NCBI RefSeq assembly: GCF_022682495.2
Contig: NC_071388.1
Coordinates: 27,264,139 to 27,328,138 of the forward strand
DNA from: Desmodus rotundus
Lineage: Eukaryota > Chordata > Mammalia > Chiroptera > Phyllostomidae
Length of the DNA: 64,000 nucleotides
Direction of reading: 5' to 3'
Both the position numbers and the translations under genes were made by a program. The notes under the pieces were generated by a model that was not told the origin of the DNA, did not search any database, and saw only the letters and a list, made by a program, of their open reading frames with translations. This document shows, piece after piece, positions 49,163 to 61,875 of the stretch. Within the stretch, counting starts at the first letter, position 1, and each line of letters opens with the position of its first letter.

Positions 49163-49412
49163 TTATTTCTTATTTCTTATTGTATTTTTATCCATTACCA
49201 TTTATTCCCCTCCCCCCAAAATGCCATTTCTCCATATGCATGAGTTCTTTTTGCTTTGTGTTCAATCCCTCCGCACCCTAATCTTCCCCACAAGAGATGT
49301 CAGCCTGCTCTTTATCTCTGAGTCTGTTTCTATTTTGCTTGTTGATTCAGTTTGCTCATTAGATTCCACATGTGAGTGAAATCTTATGGTACTTGTCTTT
49401 CTCTGACTGGCT
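49163..49412 (-). mobile_element. bat L1 3' UTR, 3' part of a 5'-inverted insertion
   Basis: Antisense L1 3' UTR, beginning with an A-tail complement and 'gtatttttatccattaccat', then 'gatgtcagcctgctctttat' and 'ccacatgtgagtgaaatctt', and stopping at 'ctctgactggctt'. The orientation then flips to sense ORF2 at 49413. Flanked on the left by TGAGCTATATTA (49151-49162). Confidence 0.88.
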
Positions 49413-50130
49413 TCTGAAAAGTTTTTGTACAACAAGGGAAACCATCAAAATCAAAATCAAAATACAACCCAAGGAATGGGAGAACATGTTTGCCAATACA
49501 TATGTTAAGGGTTTTATATCCAAATGTTATAAAGAACTTACAAAACTCAACACCAAAAAAACAAAAATCCAATTTAAAAAAATGGGAATAAGACCTGAAT
49601 AGACACTTCGCCAAAGAGAACATCCAGATGGCCAATATACATATGAAAAGATGCTCAATGTCACTAATCATTTGAGAAATGCAAATTAAAGCCACAATGA
49701 GATATTACTATCATCTAACACTAGTCAGAATGGCTATCACCAATAAATGACCAAACAAGTGCTAGTGAGGATGTGAAGAAAGGAGAACTCTTTTGCACTC
49801 TTGGTGGGAATGCAGACTGCTGCAGCCACTGTGGAAAGCATTATGGAGATATCTCAAAAATTAAAAATGGAACTGTCTTATGACCCAGCAATTTCACTTC
49901 TGGGAATTTATTTGAAGAAACCCAGAAGACTAAATGGAAAGATCGTAAGTAGCCCTTTATTCATTGTGGTGTTATCTGCAATCTCCAAGATACGGAAGCA
50001 GCCCAAATGTCCATCAGTAGATGAATGGATAAAATAACTATGGAATATTTATACAATATAATGCTACTAGGCTCTAAAGAAAGAATAAAATTTTACCCTT
50101 TGTGAGAGCATGGATGGATCTGGAGAGCAT
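49413..50130 (+). mobile_element. inverted 5' part of the same L1 (ORF2 C-terminus)
   Basis: Sense ORF2 C-terminal sequence: residues [20 protein letters not shown] and KLKMELSYDPAISLLGIYLK are readable around broken frames. It ends 'atggatctggagagcat', which in an intact L1 lies only a few tens of bases before the start of the 49163-49412 part. The right flank TGAGGTATATTA (50131-50142) matches the left flank at 11 of 12 bases, defining the target-site duplication. This is a textbook twin-priming product. Confidence 0.88.
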
Positions 50131-50335
50131 TGAGGTATATTAATTTTATTTATTTTTCTTGCTTTATTTTAATGGCTAATGTCTCAAGTTCAATGTTGAT
50201 TATAAATAGTAATTGAGTATTCTCACCTTGTTCTCAATCTTACAGAGGAAAATTTTAATGCTCAGTATTACTTGGGATGGTATCAATAGCTTTTTCTTTG
50301 TTGTACTTTGTGGGGAAGGATGCTTACAGTGTTTT

Positions 50336-52809
50336 CCTTGATGATGCAATTAAAATAAATTAAAATTATTATGTAACTAAATAATTTAAATTTTAGCAAA
50401 ATATAATTGGCCTTTGCAATAAAAAAGATCTGTCTGTATAAAATAAAAACCATGGCATAATGATTTTGGAATGCCCATTGTTTTGTAAAATTTAATTCTG
50501 TAACAGAATATTAGCACTGTGTGGAAACCAGGATTTTCCCTGATTGGGGTGATGCTGGTTGCACTGACACAGAGAGATCATTTAGACCTGAATATGTTTT
50601 ACGTACTTTTGTATTTTACTGGATAAAATTAATACATTTAAGGTAAAATGTAAATAATTCATTTGTAAAGTGTAAAATATTTTTGCAATAATGATTTTGT
50701 TCATATATTTGAAGTATGAGGTAAAGTAAGAAGCACATGAGCATGGTAATATGTTATCGTTTAGTGCTGATGACATTTCTGTAAAACTTTCATCCACACG
50801 GTCAGGCCACATGCAGAGTGTTGTACAGACCCCTTCTCCATAACCTCTGGATTCGATATTTCATTTAACCTAGATCAGATAAGCAATAATATTTCTTTTA
50901 ATGCTGTTTAGAGTTATTATTATTGTTACTTGAACTAATATCAGGTGGCATATGCATATTTGCATTTTTCCTCAAATAACGTTCTTTGATTTAATTACTA
51001 ACATGGACTTATACCAGCCTTCTTTTGTTCTGGAAATCTTAAATGTTTAGTCATTTGCTGTGTTAGCAATAAGTATTAATAAAAAAAAAATGCAAGCAGA
51101 ACTTCCGCGTTTCAGATATCAGAATTTAATCAATTTTATTGACAGTTAGTGCATTAGAAGCAAGGACTTATAGTCTGGCATCCCAGTTAGGACTTAATTA
51201 ATAAAAGACATTAAATAAACATAACCCAAAATGCCCAATCTTTCTTATTCTGTTTTTAAACCAAAAATATTAAGGGCAATCTTGCAGAAACCTTTTAGTT
51301 CTCTAAATTTTCTATGGTCTGATACATTATTATTTTTACATTTGTTTTTCTTTTGTGTGTTTGAGCCCATAATCTCTTTCAACTTTTAATTACTTTTTAA
51401 AAAATGAATAAATATCGTGATATTTGATATTGACCAGTGATTGGTATTAGTTTTTGTTGTTTTATTGGATATAAGTATTATAAAATATATAAAACATTAT
51501 AATCTTTATAAAACATAAAATTTTAATACATAGGGCGACAGCAAAAATCCCCAGTTTTAAATTTCTGCAGGAGTTTAGACAGGATGTGCAGCATTAATGT
51601 CTAGTCCTGAAAGTCAAGTAGTAATTTAATGTACGGCCGATCAGAAATATTTTACCATTTTTACTTCATTTGATATTTTAACTAAGGTTTCTTTCATCTG
51701 TCGCTTCTTCAGAGTTTTGAAATAAATGCCACCAGGGAATTAGGAAGAATCTTGAATGTCTCACATGAATAACAATATAATTCTAGTTGTCAATGGTGCT
51801 TTGATTAATGTACTGGAGAAAATCACTTAGGCTTCCCACTTTGGAGTTTTAGACTTCTTTAAGCTCTACAATATATCATAATTCCTATTATTATGTTTCT
51901 AAGCCCTGAGTGGAAGCTTTATATGTCTCTAGGTGATTCTGTGCAGAGCCAAGTGACAAAACAGTCGGAAAACATCTTCTTGCTCAACTTTATATCTTAC
52001 ATTAGAACAAAACAAAACAAAACAATAAGATGCTAAGATTATATATGCCCACAAGATAGCAACTCACCAAATTTTTAAAAACAGCATAAATGTGGAGGGT
52101 ATTTATATACAATGGGAATCAAATGAAGAAAACATAGCTATAAAAATTAATGTTAACAGAAAACTCTTAAAATGATTTCACATTATGGAAACATCATCTT
52201 GATTTTAAAATATGACTTTTTAAGAAGAACATTAAATGAATTCTGATGTTCAGTGTTGGTTAACACAGTCAAATCCCATCTTTTGTTTGTGAAACCCTGC
52301 TTTTTAACACACTAGTGATGTAACAGTGGTGTGGATAAAACGGGCTTGAAATCACTTTGGAAAATGATTGTTAACAGTCGCTTTCACCAAGTGTTAATAA
52401 TGAGGAATGAAAACAGAAATATGTGCACATAATGATTGTTTTTGAAATACTATCTTGAAGGAAAGTTAAAATTTACAAGTTGTTGAGATTTCCTGTAAAT
52501 ACAAACTTGTTTACAAACTCTGTAATTCATTTTTCTCCAAATGTACCAATAAGAATGTTCGCAGGCTTAAAATATACTTTGATATGTATCTTGACAAATT
52601 AGAATTATAAGATTTTTCACTTGTTTCTCTCTGGATCTTAACTGTAGGCATATTAAGGGAACTTGTAAACATTAGTAAGCATGGTAAAGGCTTTCTTCAA
52701 TTATTTCCTTATATAATAATAATTTCAGAAATAATTCTGCACCAATACATCTTTTTCTGGTATTCATATCAAGTATATGCTAATAATAATTTTTAAATGT
52801 AGCATCTAT
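50336..52809. other. unassigned AT-rich sequence
   Basis: No gene. An AAAAC repeat ('aacaaaacaaaacaaaacaa') lies at 52003-52024. Nothing else recognised. Confidence 0.5.
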
Positions 52810-53310
52810 GATTCATTTTTAAATTTTTAAAAACATAACTAATGTGCAATATTGTATCTATATTAGAGTACAACAGTGATTCTACATTTACATACCTTAC
52901 AATATGATTGCAAAATATATCTAGATACCATCTGTCACCATACAAATGCATCACAACGTTGACTGTATACTGCACTGTGTATCTCCATGACTTATTTATT
53001 TTATAACTGGAAGTTTGTGCATGTTATTCCTCCTCACCTTTCTTATCTATCCCCGTACCCCTCATCACCATTCAGGTAACCGCCAGTTTATTTGCCGAAT
53101 TTATGACTCTGGTTTTGTCTGTCTTGGTGGCTTGTTCATTTTTTTTTTTTGCTTATATTTCACATTTAAGTGAAATGATATGGTATTTGTCCTTGTCTGA
53201 CTTCTTTCACTTAGCATGATACCTTCTAAGTCCATCCATGTTGTTGTAAATGACAAAACTGTATTTTATTTTTTTACTGCTGAGTAATATTCCATTGTGT
53301 AAGTATCAAA
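52810..53310 (-). mobile_element. L1MA-like 3' UTR and ORF2 end, antisense
   Basis: 'accatctgtcaccatacaaa', 'cttatttattttataactgg', 'aagtgaaatgatatggtatt' and 'ccatccatgttgttgtaaat', then 'gagtaatattccattgtgta', follow the reverse complement of an L1MA 3' region. At about 53310 the sequence jumps to the middle of ORF2. Confidence 0.85.
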
Positions 53311-55145
53311 ATAAAGATGTCTTCACAGAATAAGTTTGGAAGGGTTCTGTTTTCTTTTTAATATTTTGGAATAGTTTGAGGAATATAGGTATTAAGTTTT
53401 CTTTAAATATTTGATAGAATTCACGCGTGAAGCCTTCTGGTCCTGGACTTTTGTTGAGAGATTTTTGACTCATGATTCAATTTTGTTACCAGCCATTGGT
53501 TTGTTCAGATTTTGTCTCTTCCTGGTTCAGTCTTGGAAGCTTGTCTGTTTTTAGAAACATATCTATTTTTCTAGGTTGTCTAATTTGTTGTATGATTTTT
53601 CATACTATTCTTTTATGATCCTTTGTATTTCTATGGTGTCAGTTATACCTTCTTTTTTGTTTCTGATTTTATTTATTAGGCCATGTCTCTCTCTCTCTCT
53701 CTCCTTTTTTTTTCTGACTACTCTGGCTAAAGGTTTAATGGTTCCATTTATCTTTTCAAAGAATCAGCTCTTAGTTGTATTGATCTTTATAATTTTTTCT
53801 TTTTCTTTCTTCTTTTTTTAATTGCTCTGATCTTGACTGTTTCCTTATTTCTAATAATTTGGGGTTTTGTTTGCTATTCTTTCTTCTTTTTCTAGTTTCT
53901 TTACATTTAAAGATAGACTGGTTTATTTAGTATTTGTCTTGATTGTCACTATGAACTTCCCTCTTAGAATGGCTTTTGCTGCATCCCACAGATTTTTAGA
54001 GAGTTATGTTTTTGTTTTCATTTGTATGGAGATAACTTTTGATATCCTTTTAAATTTATTTTTGATCCTTTACTTTTTTAATAGCAGGTTGTTTAGGTGT
54101 TTGAATTTGTGTTTTTTTTCCCCAGTTTTCTTCTTGTAATTGATTTCCAGTGTCATATCAGTGTAGTTGAAAAAGATAATAGATCATTTCAACTTTTTTG
54201 AATCTATGAGACTTGTTTTGTGTCATGTCACGTGATCTATCCTGGGGAATCTGACAAATTTTCCATGTGCATTTTGAAAGAATGTGGATTTTGTATAGTC
54301 TAATATTTCCTTTGAGGCCAGTGTTTCTTTATCGATTTACTGGTTAGGTGGTCTACCATTGATGTAAGTAGAGTATTAAAGCCCCTTACTAATATTGTTA
54401 TTTGTTAATTTATCTTTTTATATCTGCTAATATTTGTTTAATATATTTAGGTGCTCCTGTGTTAGGTGTATAAATATTTATGAATGTTATATTCTTGTAT
54501 TGACCCCTTTATCATTATGTAATACCCTTCATTTTCACAGTTTATTTTTTTAGCGATGTCATTTATTTATTTTTAGAGAGCACAGGGAAGGATGAAAAGA
54601 TGGAGAGAAACATCAATGTGTGGTTGCCTCTCAGGGACCCCCTACTGGGGACCTGGCCCACAACCTAGGGATATGCCCTAGACTGGGAATTGATCCAATG
54701 ACCCTTTGGTTTGCAGGCCATCACTGAGCCACACCAGCCAGGGCTCACAGTGTTTATTTTAAAGTCTATTTTTTCCTGATATTAATTTCACTACTGCAGC
54801 TTTCCTTTTGTTTCAATTTGCATGGAATGTCTCTCTCTATTCCTTCCTCTCAGTCTGTGTATGTGTTTTGATCTGAAATGAGTGTCTTATAGGCAAGAAG
54901 TTGTTTTTTTTAATCTTCAGCCACCACATGTCTTTTATTTGAGCAGTTTACTTACGTTTAAATTATTGATATGTGTGTATTTATTTTTATTCATTAGTTA
55001 ATTGTTTTGTGTTTTTGTTTGTTTGTTTATTCCTCTGTCTTCCTTGTTCTCCTGGTTTCTTGCATTATGATTTGTCAGGTTTCTTTAGTGTTATATTTGG
55101 CATTTTTCTATACCATCTTGGACCTCTTTGTAATATGATCCATTT
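53311..55145 (-). mobile_element. L1MA-like ORF2 (linker/RT start and upstream), antisense
   Basis: 'attcacgcgtgaagccttct', 'gtttttagaaacatatctat', 'caaagaatcagctcttagtt', 'gctgcatcccacagattttt' and 'gtctaccattgatgtaagta', then 'tgcatggaatgtctctctct', are antisense L1 ORF2 in order. Together with 52810-53310 this is one L1 that lost most of the RT and C-terminal coding part. Open frames on the plus strand here are antisense shadows. A Ves SINE interrupts it at 54541-54744. Confidence 0.85.
54541..54744 (-). mobile_element. Ves SINE nested in L1, antisense
   Basis: 'gagaaacatcaatgtgtggt', 'ccccctactggggacctggc', 'gaccctttggtttgcaggcc' and the end 'gagccacaccagccaggg'. Flanked by TCACAG at 54535-54540 and 54745-54750, and the L1 sequence continues across the gap. 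Confidence 0.95.
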
Positions 55146-56488
55146 TTAATATAAAATGTATACAACATAAATTTTAAAATTGTTCATAGTGAACTGAAAT
55201 ATTCAAAGAAAGACTTCAGAGAAAATAAAGCCAAGAGGTATATCTGAAAGCATAGAATTTATTCTTTATAAGACAATATAAGTAAAGGTAAATTGAGGAT
55301 ACTCACCTGTTTGGAACAAAATTCATTTTACTGAGTGCCATGTGATAAGATGGAATAAAGTCAAAAAAAGCAAATTGTGGAACATAAGAACCAACTTTAA
55401 GAGAACAGATGTTATTCTTTAAAAACCCAGAGTAAAGACTGAAGTAACAGAGAAAGTTCTCTCTCCTGTAACATGTAAGAGTATTAAGATAATATGATGA
55501 AATCAACATCTAAATACATACGTTGTGTTCAAAGTATGGGCAAAGAACATCACTAGGTGGCAAATAGTATACAAAGAGAGAACACATAATTGTGTGGTTA
55601 GCACAAACTGAATTCAGAACTGAGGTGGTTTAAAAGAAGGGACTATATAATAGGGTGTCAGATTTAGTCTTTCAAATGCAAGTTGAGACTTCAGGCTTTT
55701 TCATAATGATGAGTGAGAAAAACATTCCCTGTGTAAAATCAAGGTGCATAGTCAATTCTGTAAAATGGACACCTGATCAATTCCAACTACAAGTCTAGGG
55801 TGCAGAAAAGAAACTGGCCCCCAAAAAGGAGGAAAAGCTGTCTCTATAAAAAGAACTCAAGGTATAGGCAGTCATTGACTCAGACTCCTGATTTTCACTA
55901 CTCATATTGTTCAGGAATCCAAATAGAAATGTAAATAATACATTCATAGTAAATAAACTCAGCAAAAGAAAAGTGCAAAAAGCCCAAGTGGTAATGTCAA
56001 TGAGAGAAGTTATGCGCAAGCTACATATACATATACACACATGTGCTCATATTCTCTGAGTATGAGACATAACGATACACAGAAGAACACATGAGCCATG
56101 AAAGTGTGTGAAAGAGAATCAGATAAACACACAGTCCAATTACATCTTCAAAGCAGCACATAGTAGAAAAATAAGAAATTAATTTCTTAGAAATATATTT
56201 AAAACATTCAGTATGAATGAAATAGGATTCATTACTCAATAAGGGTACTAGTCATTTTATAAAAAAAAGCAAATTAAAATATACAGTAGATGCTATGAAA
56301 AATAAAATTAATATAGTAAATGATTACTGAAAATTACCTAGAATACAGCACATAAAATAAAAATATGATAACATGAAAGAGAAGTGCTAAGATAGAATAT
56401 AGAATGAAAAACTTCAGTGAGATCTGGTAGAAGTTCCTGAGGGATGATGAATAGTGGAAGACCAAACTTAAAAAAAGGAAATAATTAG
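55146..56488. other. unassigned AT-rich sequence
   Basis: No gene recognised. Two minus-strand open frames at 55795-56239 are rich in hydrophobic residues from AT-rich codons and match no family I know. It could be decayed transposon internal sequence. Confidence 0.4.
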
Positions 56489-56700
56489 CCCTGGCTGGTG
56501 TGGCTCAGTGGACTGAATGCTGGCCTGTGAACCAAAGGGTTGCTGGTTCGACTCCCAGTCAGGGCACATGACTGCATTGCAGGCCAGGTCCCCAGTGCAG
56601 GGGTGGGTGTATGAGAGACAACCACACATGATATTTCTCTCCATCTCTTTATCCCTCCCTTCCCCTCTGTAAAAATAAATAAATAAATAAAACAAAATTA
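56489..56700 (+). mobile_element. Ves SINE, full length, well preserved
   Basis: Head 'ccctggctggtgtggctcag', A box 'tggctcagtgg', B box 'ggttcgactcc', then 'ccagtcagggcacatgactg', the T/C-rich domain and an (AAAT)n tail. This is the best-preserved promoter of the eight copies. A diffuse target duplication (GAAATAATTAG versus GAAAGTAATTAAG about 30 bases beyond the tail) is possible. Confidence 0.95.
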
Positions 56701-57789
56701 AAAAAGATAAATTTTTTTTAAATGAAAGTAATTAAGGACACAGGGGGATAAAAAATTCTCCCAAAAGCATTGTCACCCAGACCAGCAATGTTTTTATCAC
56801 TTTAAGGAAAGAGAAGTCATCTGACATTTGATATTTTTTCACTATTTTATTTCTTAGTTATCTAATTGGCAACTCAAAAGGACATGCATCTATCTAGATT
56901 TAGGAAGGATCTCACCATTAAATATTTATAGATTTAAGTTCTCCATTTTTTCAAACATTTAATTTTTATATGTTATCCTCTATGTTAAGCACTTTATGTC
57001 ATGGAATCATCCAAGCAACATGTCCTACATACTCTATAGTGCCAGCCAGTGTTTGGGGAAAATTTGTTTTATTTTATAAATATAGAATCACCTCAATGTT
57101 GTTCTTTCCTTAGAGTAGGAAATAGCAATAGAGATTATGTACATCACCACGAATTAATTAAAATCAAGAATGTAAAAAGCATAGAATTTAAATTTGCCTA
57201 AATTCTGGAATTAGGATATCAAGATTGTTTAGCTTCACTAAAATTAGGTTGTTTTTATATATTTAGTATATTTCATTTTAACCAAATCCAAGAAGTATAG
57301 ATGCAAAAATATAAATATTTTGAAATAATTTCCTTAAAGTATAATTTTCAAAAATATTCTATTAAAATTAATCTATATTCATTTTATCCAGTATAGGTGT
57401 GGTCTCTAATGTAACTGCAGTCAGTTTCAAGTGAAACATCAAGAAAATGAAGGGGCTGAAACTAGAAAAATCTCTTATTTGTGAAATTGGCTTTGGTCTT
57501 GGCTTAGAAGGTACAGATGGCTATTGTTTTATGACCCTTGGCCTCATTTATTTATTATTCATTAAGTGGTTATACATGTATGGCTTTGTTCAGTTCTGTC
57601 TCTCTTGGCTTTCTATATATATCACATACATGCACATGCATGCATGTGCTCACATACACATAAGAAGGAAGAGATAAACAAAAGTAAACAGATGAAATTA
57701 ATTTCACTGTATTTTGTGATAAGTGCCATTACTCACATAAACCAGAGTAAGAGATTTAATTATGGGGAAGACTGTGGGTATATTAAGTG
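56701..57789. other. unassigned AT-rich sequence
   Basis: No gene. A CA/TG-rich stretch lies at 57615-57662. Confidence 0.5.
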
Positions 57790-58205
57790 TAGAGTTCATG
57801 AAAGGCATATCTGAGTAGGGGATAATCAAAGAGTGATTGGAAAGTGATCTATGATGCAGCATATAGCTAGCCTTTATTTTTTCAGCATCCATTGTGGGTA
57901 GAGAGATCATATGACTAAAATTTGGCCAACAGAATGTGGGGAGTAGAAATGTACACCATCTCCAGGCCTAGCCTTTGAAAACCTCTGGAAAAATCAACCC
58001 TTAGTAATCAATCATATCTTCTATCTGAACAGAGACATTCTGATAACCTGCACACATGGAGAGTAACAAGATGGCAGACCCACAGGTTTCTGGATGTGAA
58101 GAACCCTTCACCTACCTGAGCAGAACCACAAGAAGAAATATTAAACTTTTGTGTTACTTTCAGCCACTGGTATTTTGCAGTTCTTGGCCACACGAATTTG
58201 CCTAC
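57790..58205 (+). mobile_element. MaLR/MLT1-like LTR fragment
   Basis: 'aaaatttggccaacagaatg', 'tccaggcctagcctttgaaa' and 'gagagtaacaagatggcaga', then 'gtgttactttcagccactgg', follow an MLT1-type LTR in sense, including the 'cttttgtgtt...gccact' segment near its 3' end. Diverged. No internal region. Confidence 0.65.
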
Positions 58206-58227
58206 TCACATAAATACTGATAATAAT

Positions 58228-58405
58228 ATGTGAACTTGGCCAAGTTACTTAACTATTCTATATCTCAGTTTTCCTATTTGGAAAGTGGATTTATAATAGT
58301 ATAGTCTCATGAGATTGCTGAGCTTAAAATACATGTAAAACAATTAGAATAGAGCTTGGCACTTAATAAGTGTTAAGTAAGTTTGACCAATTTTATTGCT
58401 TTTTG
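58228..58405 (+). mobile_element. MIR SINE
   Basis: 'cttggccaagttacttaact', 'atatctcagttttcctattt' and 'tagagcttggcacttaataa' are the central and 3' MIR blocks in sense. Confidence 0.85.
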
Positions 58406-58479
58406 GAGAAGAGGGATCCTTGATGAGAGTGTTCTGAAGACTGAGTCTAAGGTTCTAACATGCTTGTTGTGGAAGGAAG

Positions 58480-58760
58480 GGGGTAATAGGAACAAGAGTA
58501 GTGATAGGAAGTGAATGCAATGATTAAGTTTGAGGCCAGGTCAGGTAAGGTATTAAAGATTTACAGAGCAATTTAAAAGTAGTAGGGGATTGTGAATAAG
58601 GGAATTTATGGCTTAAATACCAATATGACTTTTGAAGTCAACAAACTTTTGGAGATAATATTGGTAGCAGTAAAAGAAAGGAGAGAGATGATGGTGCTTG
58701 GGCCAGTGTAGAAGCAGTAGAGATAATATAGTGGTCAATAGAATGCAGTAAGTAATAATA
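58480..58760 (+). mobile_element. ancient interspersed repeat, family unassigned
   Basis: 'gagagatgatggtgcttggg' followed by 'ccagtgtagaagcagtagag' resembles the old mammalian repeat whose other part may be at 45100-45415. No coding content. Confidence 0.42.
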
Positions 58761-59234
58761 CTACATATACTTCCACATGTTTACAGTCATAATCAGTCGA
58801 CAGTATTTACTTAAAGGACTGCTATGTGCCAGGCATTACACTCTATATAAAGATATAACAATGCAATTATAGAGAGAAGACCACTGCGTACAATCTGTAT
58901 GTGCTATTCACTTTGTGTGAATCTAAGAATAAAGAATAGAATTCGAGTTCTCAGAGTATACTTGTATACTCAGCCTAGAGTCTGGCAAAATGTGACTAGG
59001 TAATGTGAAAACCCAGCAGTGCATAATATGTTAGTAGCTGCAATAAAGTACAGTAGGGAAATACAGGAAAATGCCAACATGCCCTCAAAAGATGCAATAA
59101 AATTTTCCTTAGATGTTTATACATAAGATTTAACAAAAGGACCGACTCTGCACTGTTATTCTCTCTTCGAAATGAATAACAAAGATTTGATTAAATAACA
59201 TTTATATATTTAAGCATTATTAAGAATTTACATT
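58761..59234. other. unassigned sequence
   Basis: 'gactgctatgtgccaggcat' at 58818 hints at a decayed L2/MIR-related core, not firm enough to annotate. Confidence 0.4.
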
Positions 59235-59335
59235 AATATTTTTAAGCTATTTGAGGGAAGGACAATTTTGTGCTTCATTTTGTTCCTACACAGTGGTGTC
59301 TAGCAGAGTGCTTGCTTCATTATATGATGAGTTTA
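59235..59335 (+). mobile_element. L2 LINE 3' terminus
   Basis: 'taagctatttgagggaagga' followed by 'ttcctacacagtggtgtcta' and 'gcagagtgcttgcttcatta' match the L2 3' end pattern (GTAAGCTCCTTGAGGGCAGG...CAGTGCCTAGCACAGTGC). Confidence 0.7.
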
Positions 59336-60149
59336 TGCACTTAACTTTGTATGCAGCCTATATTCTTGGGCATAACAGATTATTCTTTTCCCCTCTGAGA
59401 AGAACTGTATCAAATTTCTTCTAGCAAGTCTTGTACTGTATCATGGATAATAGATACTGGCAGTTAAAGATAGCAATTTTGACCCAAGCTCGATGCAAAC
59501 CCTGATTAAAGTAATATTTAACAAGGGAATGAATTGTGTTTTTCTTTTTATAACACGAAAGATGATTATTTATGTTCTCTCAGATCTTCAAAGATAATCA
59601 GGTTGAATAATTAAAAGGAACTTTCACAGTGGTGTGATACTTTCGTTTACTTACATAAATAAAATGCAGAATTTTAAACACTAAGATAATACAATGTAGA
59701 GGATAAACTGAGTAGCATGCATGAATTTTCAAAATCCTCATTATTTTGGATAATGGTTTCCTAGAGAATATGGGGGTGTTCCACAGAGCTTAGCACAAAA
59801 GTAATTGGGAAGACTTTGATATAAAAAAAAATTTAGGTACAAAATCAATCCTAAAACATTAATACAGATTTTCCCATTCCTTCTACGTAATACAATTAAA
59901 TGGAAATATTTGAAAGAAAATGGAATATTTTACAAAATACTAATGTTCAGAAGTTTACATTTTGAGTTTATATTGCATTCTATTTAATTTGTATGTCTCT
60001 AAAATAAGCATGAGGATTCTTTGCCAGTAAGAAAGCCAAAAACATTTCCATAAAAATATTGAATTCATAATATGTTTTATTTCCCATTATTATATATCCA
60101 CTCTAAACTGCATCTTCTAGTATTTAAGAACACTGAATGAGTTCCTATG
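59336..60149. other. unassigned AT-rich sequence
   Basis: Nothing recognised. Confidence 0.5.
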
Positions 60150-60320
60150 ATCTTTAGGATCTTGGGAAATTAAATAAACTTTTTGATAAAGTAGAAGAAA
60201 TAGTAGTACCAGCCTCATCAGGTTCTTATGAAAATTTAACAAGTTGTGCAGATTAAAACATTCATCTCTCTGCCTGGTTCATAGTATGTCTAGCAATTCA
60301 TAATAAACCTATTCACTTAC
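60150..60320 (+). mobile_element. MIR SINE, diverged
   Basis: 'agtagtaccagcctcatcag' followed by 'ttcttatgaaaatttaacaa' and 'ctgcctggttcatagtatgt' keep the order of the MIR 3' half, with many changes. Confidence 0.55.
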
Positions 60321-61873
60321 TCTTAGGCAAACCAGTAAGCATTTAGGATAAATTGCAACAGCATTTTTCAATTAAACATGTGAACTTGATACACAACGGA
60401 GACTTTTATTTTGTGGAACCATCTCTAACCTACTGTTTTATAGTTGCTACTGATAGCAGTGACCCGAAACTAACAGTTGCTATTATAGATAATTTTTAAC
60501 CCTTATTGTTTATTGTTAGCTATGTTCACCATGGGCACAAAAACAGAGGGACACTATCTCTGGTACAAAATGTATTTTCTGAATCTCTTTTATTTTCGTG
60601 TCTTAGATGTTACTTTCTGAAGTGGTATTTTTTATGTGGAGATTGAGAGTTAGATATACACATATATTTTCATATCATTCCCAAGGTGGGAACAAGATGG
60701 ATTTTAAATAGATCTATACCTTATTCCACCTTGGCCACATATTAAAAATGATTATTCTGTCTTCTTGGACTTTACTATTCTCTACAGAACAATTTAAAAA
60801 TATATGCATTTTGTGAAAATTACATATAATATGCTTAGAACAGTTCTTGTTATAGTTGTATTTATAGGTATTACTTGCCTTTCTCATTCACTCTTCCCTT
60901 TGAATCCAAGCCTTATCTTTCCAGCGAGGTATCATTAGCAAATTCTTTCTTTAGTTTGCATGTACAGTTAGGAAGACCTCACTGTTTACTGTAGCAAAGT
61001 GTTTAAATGTGGTTTTTAAAAGCAGTAAATCACTGTGATTATTTTAATAAGTGATTATTTTAATTTAAGATGTCTGCTATGTAGTGATATGTGTGTGTGT
61101 ATATACACACATTTAGAAAAAATGATTCTATAAAAATTACAAACACTGGTCATAGTTAAAAGACTAAATTATATTTACACTAAAATCTGAACTACGATTT
61201 TCTTATTTTCTCTATCTTCTTGACTCATATTACTTTTTTAAAACCCAATATTACTTATTTTTCTCTGAGTCTTTGAACAAACAAAACATTTAAAGTTTAA
61301 TATTTTATCACTTCCAACAGGTGCTGCATCTACAGCATGAGTTTGTTTTTTATTATGTATCACATACCCCTTATTTTTGAAATTAATGTTCTGGATAAAA
61401 ATCAGTTAGATTGTACAACATATTAAGCATATTTCTCCAAGGGTATAAAAATTAGAGTTATAACTCTTAATAGCTTTTCTAGGAAAATTGCTCAGAGTGG
61501 TGTCTCATAGGTAATGTACCATAGTTAATGAAAGGTCTATGACAACTAATTTTCAAATTTGGCTTATTCTATACAGAAGGAAAACACTCCTCTACCCATT
61601 CAACAACCCCCCCCAAGCATCAATCTAAAACCTAAAGATGATTATAATTTTATGCTGCTAGAGCAGATGCGGTTTGAATTTAAAGATAACATAATAAAAA
61701 TTAAATTGTTCTTTTCATGTGGAATGAATGAATAACTATTTTCCAGATACACTTTTACTTTTGGGGTATACTGTAGCTTGAGAAAACAAGGATAATACAA
61801 AATAATTAAAAGCATTAGTTTTACTATGAGGCCCATATCAATTATTTAGTGAACAATAGCGCCTGTAAAAGAA
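60321..61873. other. unassigned AT-rich sequence
   Basis: No gene or repeat family. Contains a short GTGTGTATATACACAC palindrome near 61094-61111 made of simple-repeat sequence, and a run of eight or nine C at about 61606-61614. Confidence 0.5.
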
Positions 61874-61875
61874 TG

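Larger units (their letters stand above)
48995..50335 (-). mobile_element. ancient L1M ORF2 (RT region), antisense, host of a younger L1
   Basis: Two pieces, 48995-49162 ('aatcttgtcatctgcaatta') and 50143-50335 ('tctcaccttgttctcaatct', 'tcttacagaggaaaatttta'), are contiguous parts of antisense L1 RT sequence. A younger L1 (49163-50130) was inserted between them with a 12-bp target duplication. Confidence 0.72.

Noticed and set aside
53576..54139. Hydrophobic open frames that look like membrane proteins
   Set aside because: They are antisense L1 ORF2; T-rich antisense LINE sequence translates to Phe/Leu/Ser-rich frames.
56489..56570. tRNA gene
   Set aside because: A and B boxes are present, but they belong to the tRNA-derived head of a Ves SINE and there is no complete cloverleaf.
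61094..61111. GTGTGTATATACACAC palindrome as a regulatory site
   Set aside because: It is a junction of simple TG and CA repeat sequence; no specific site is implied.
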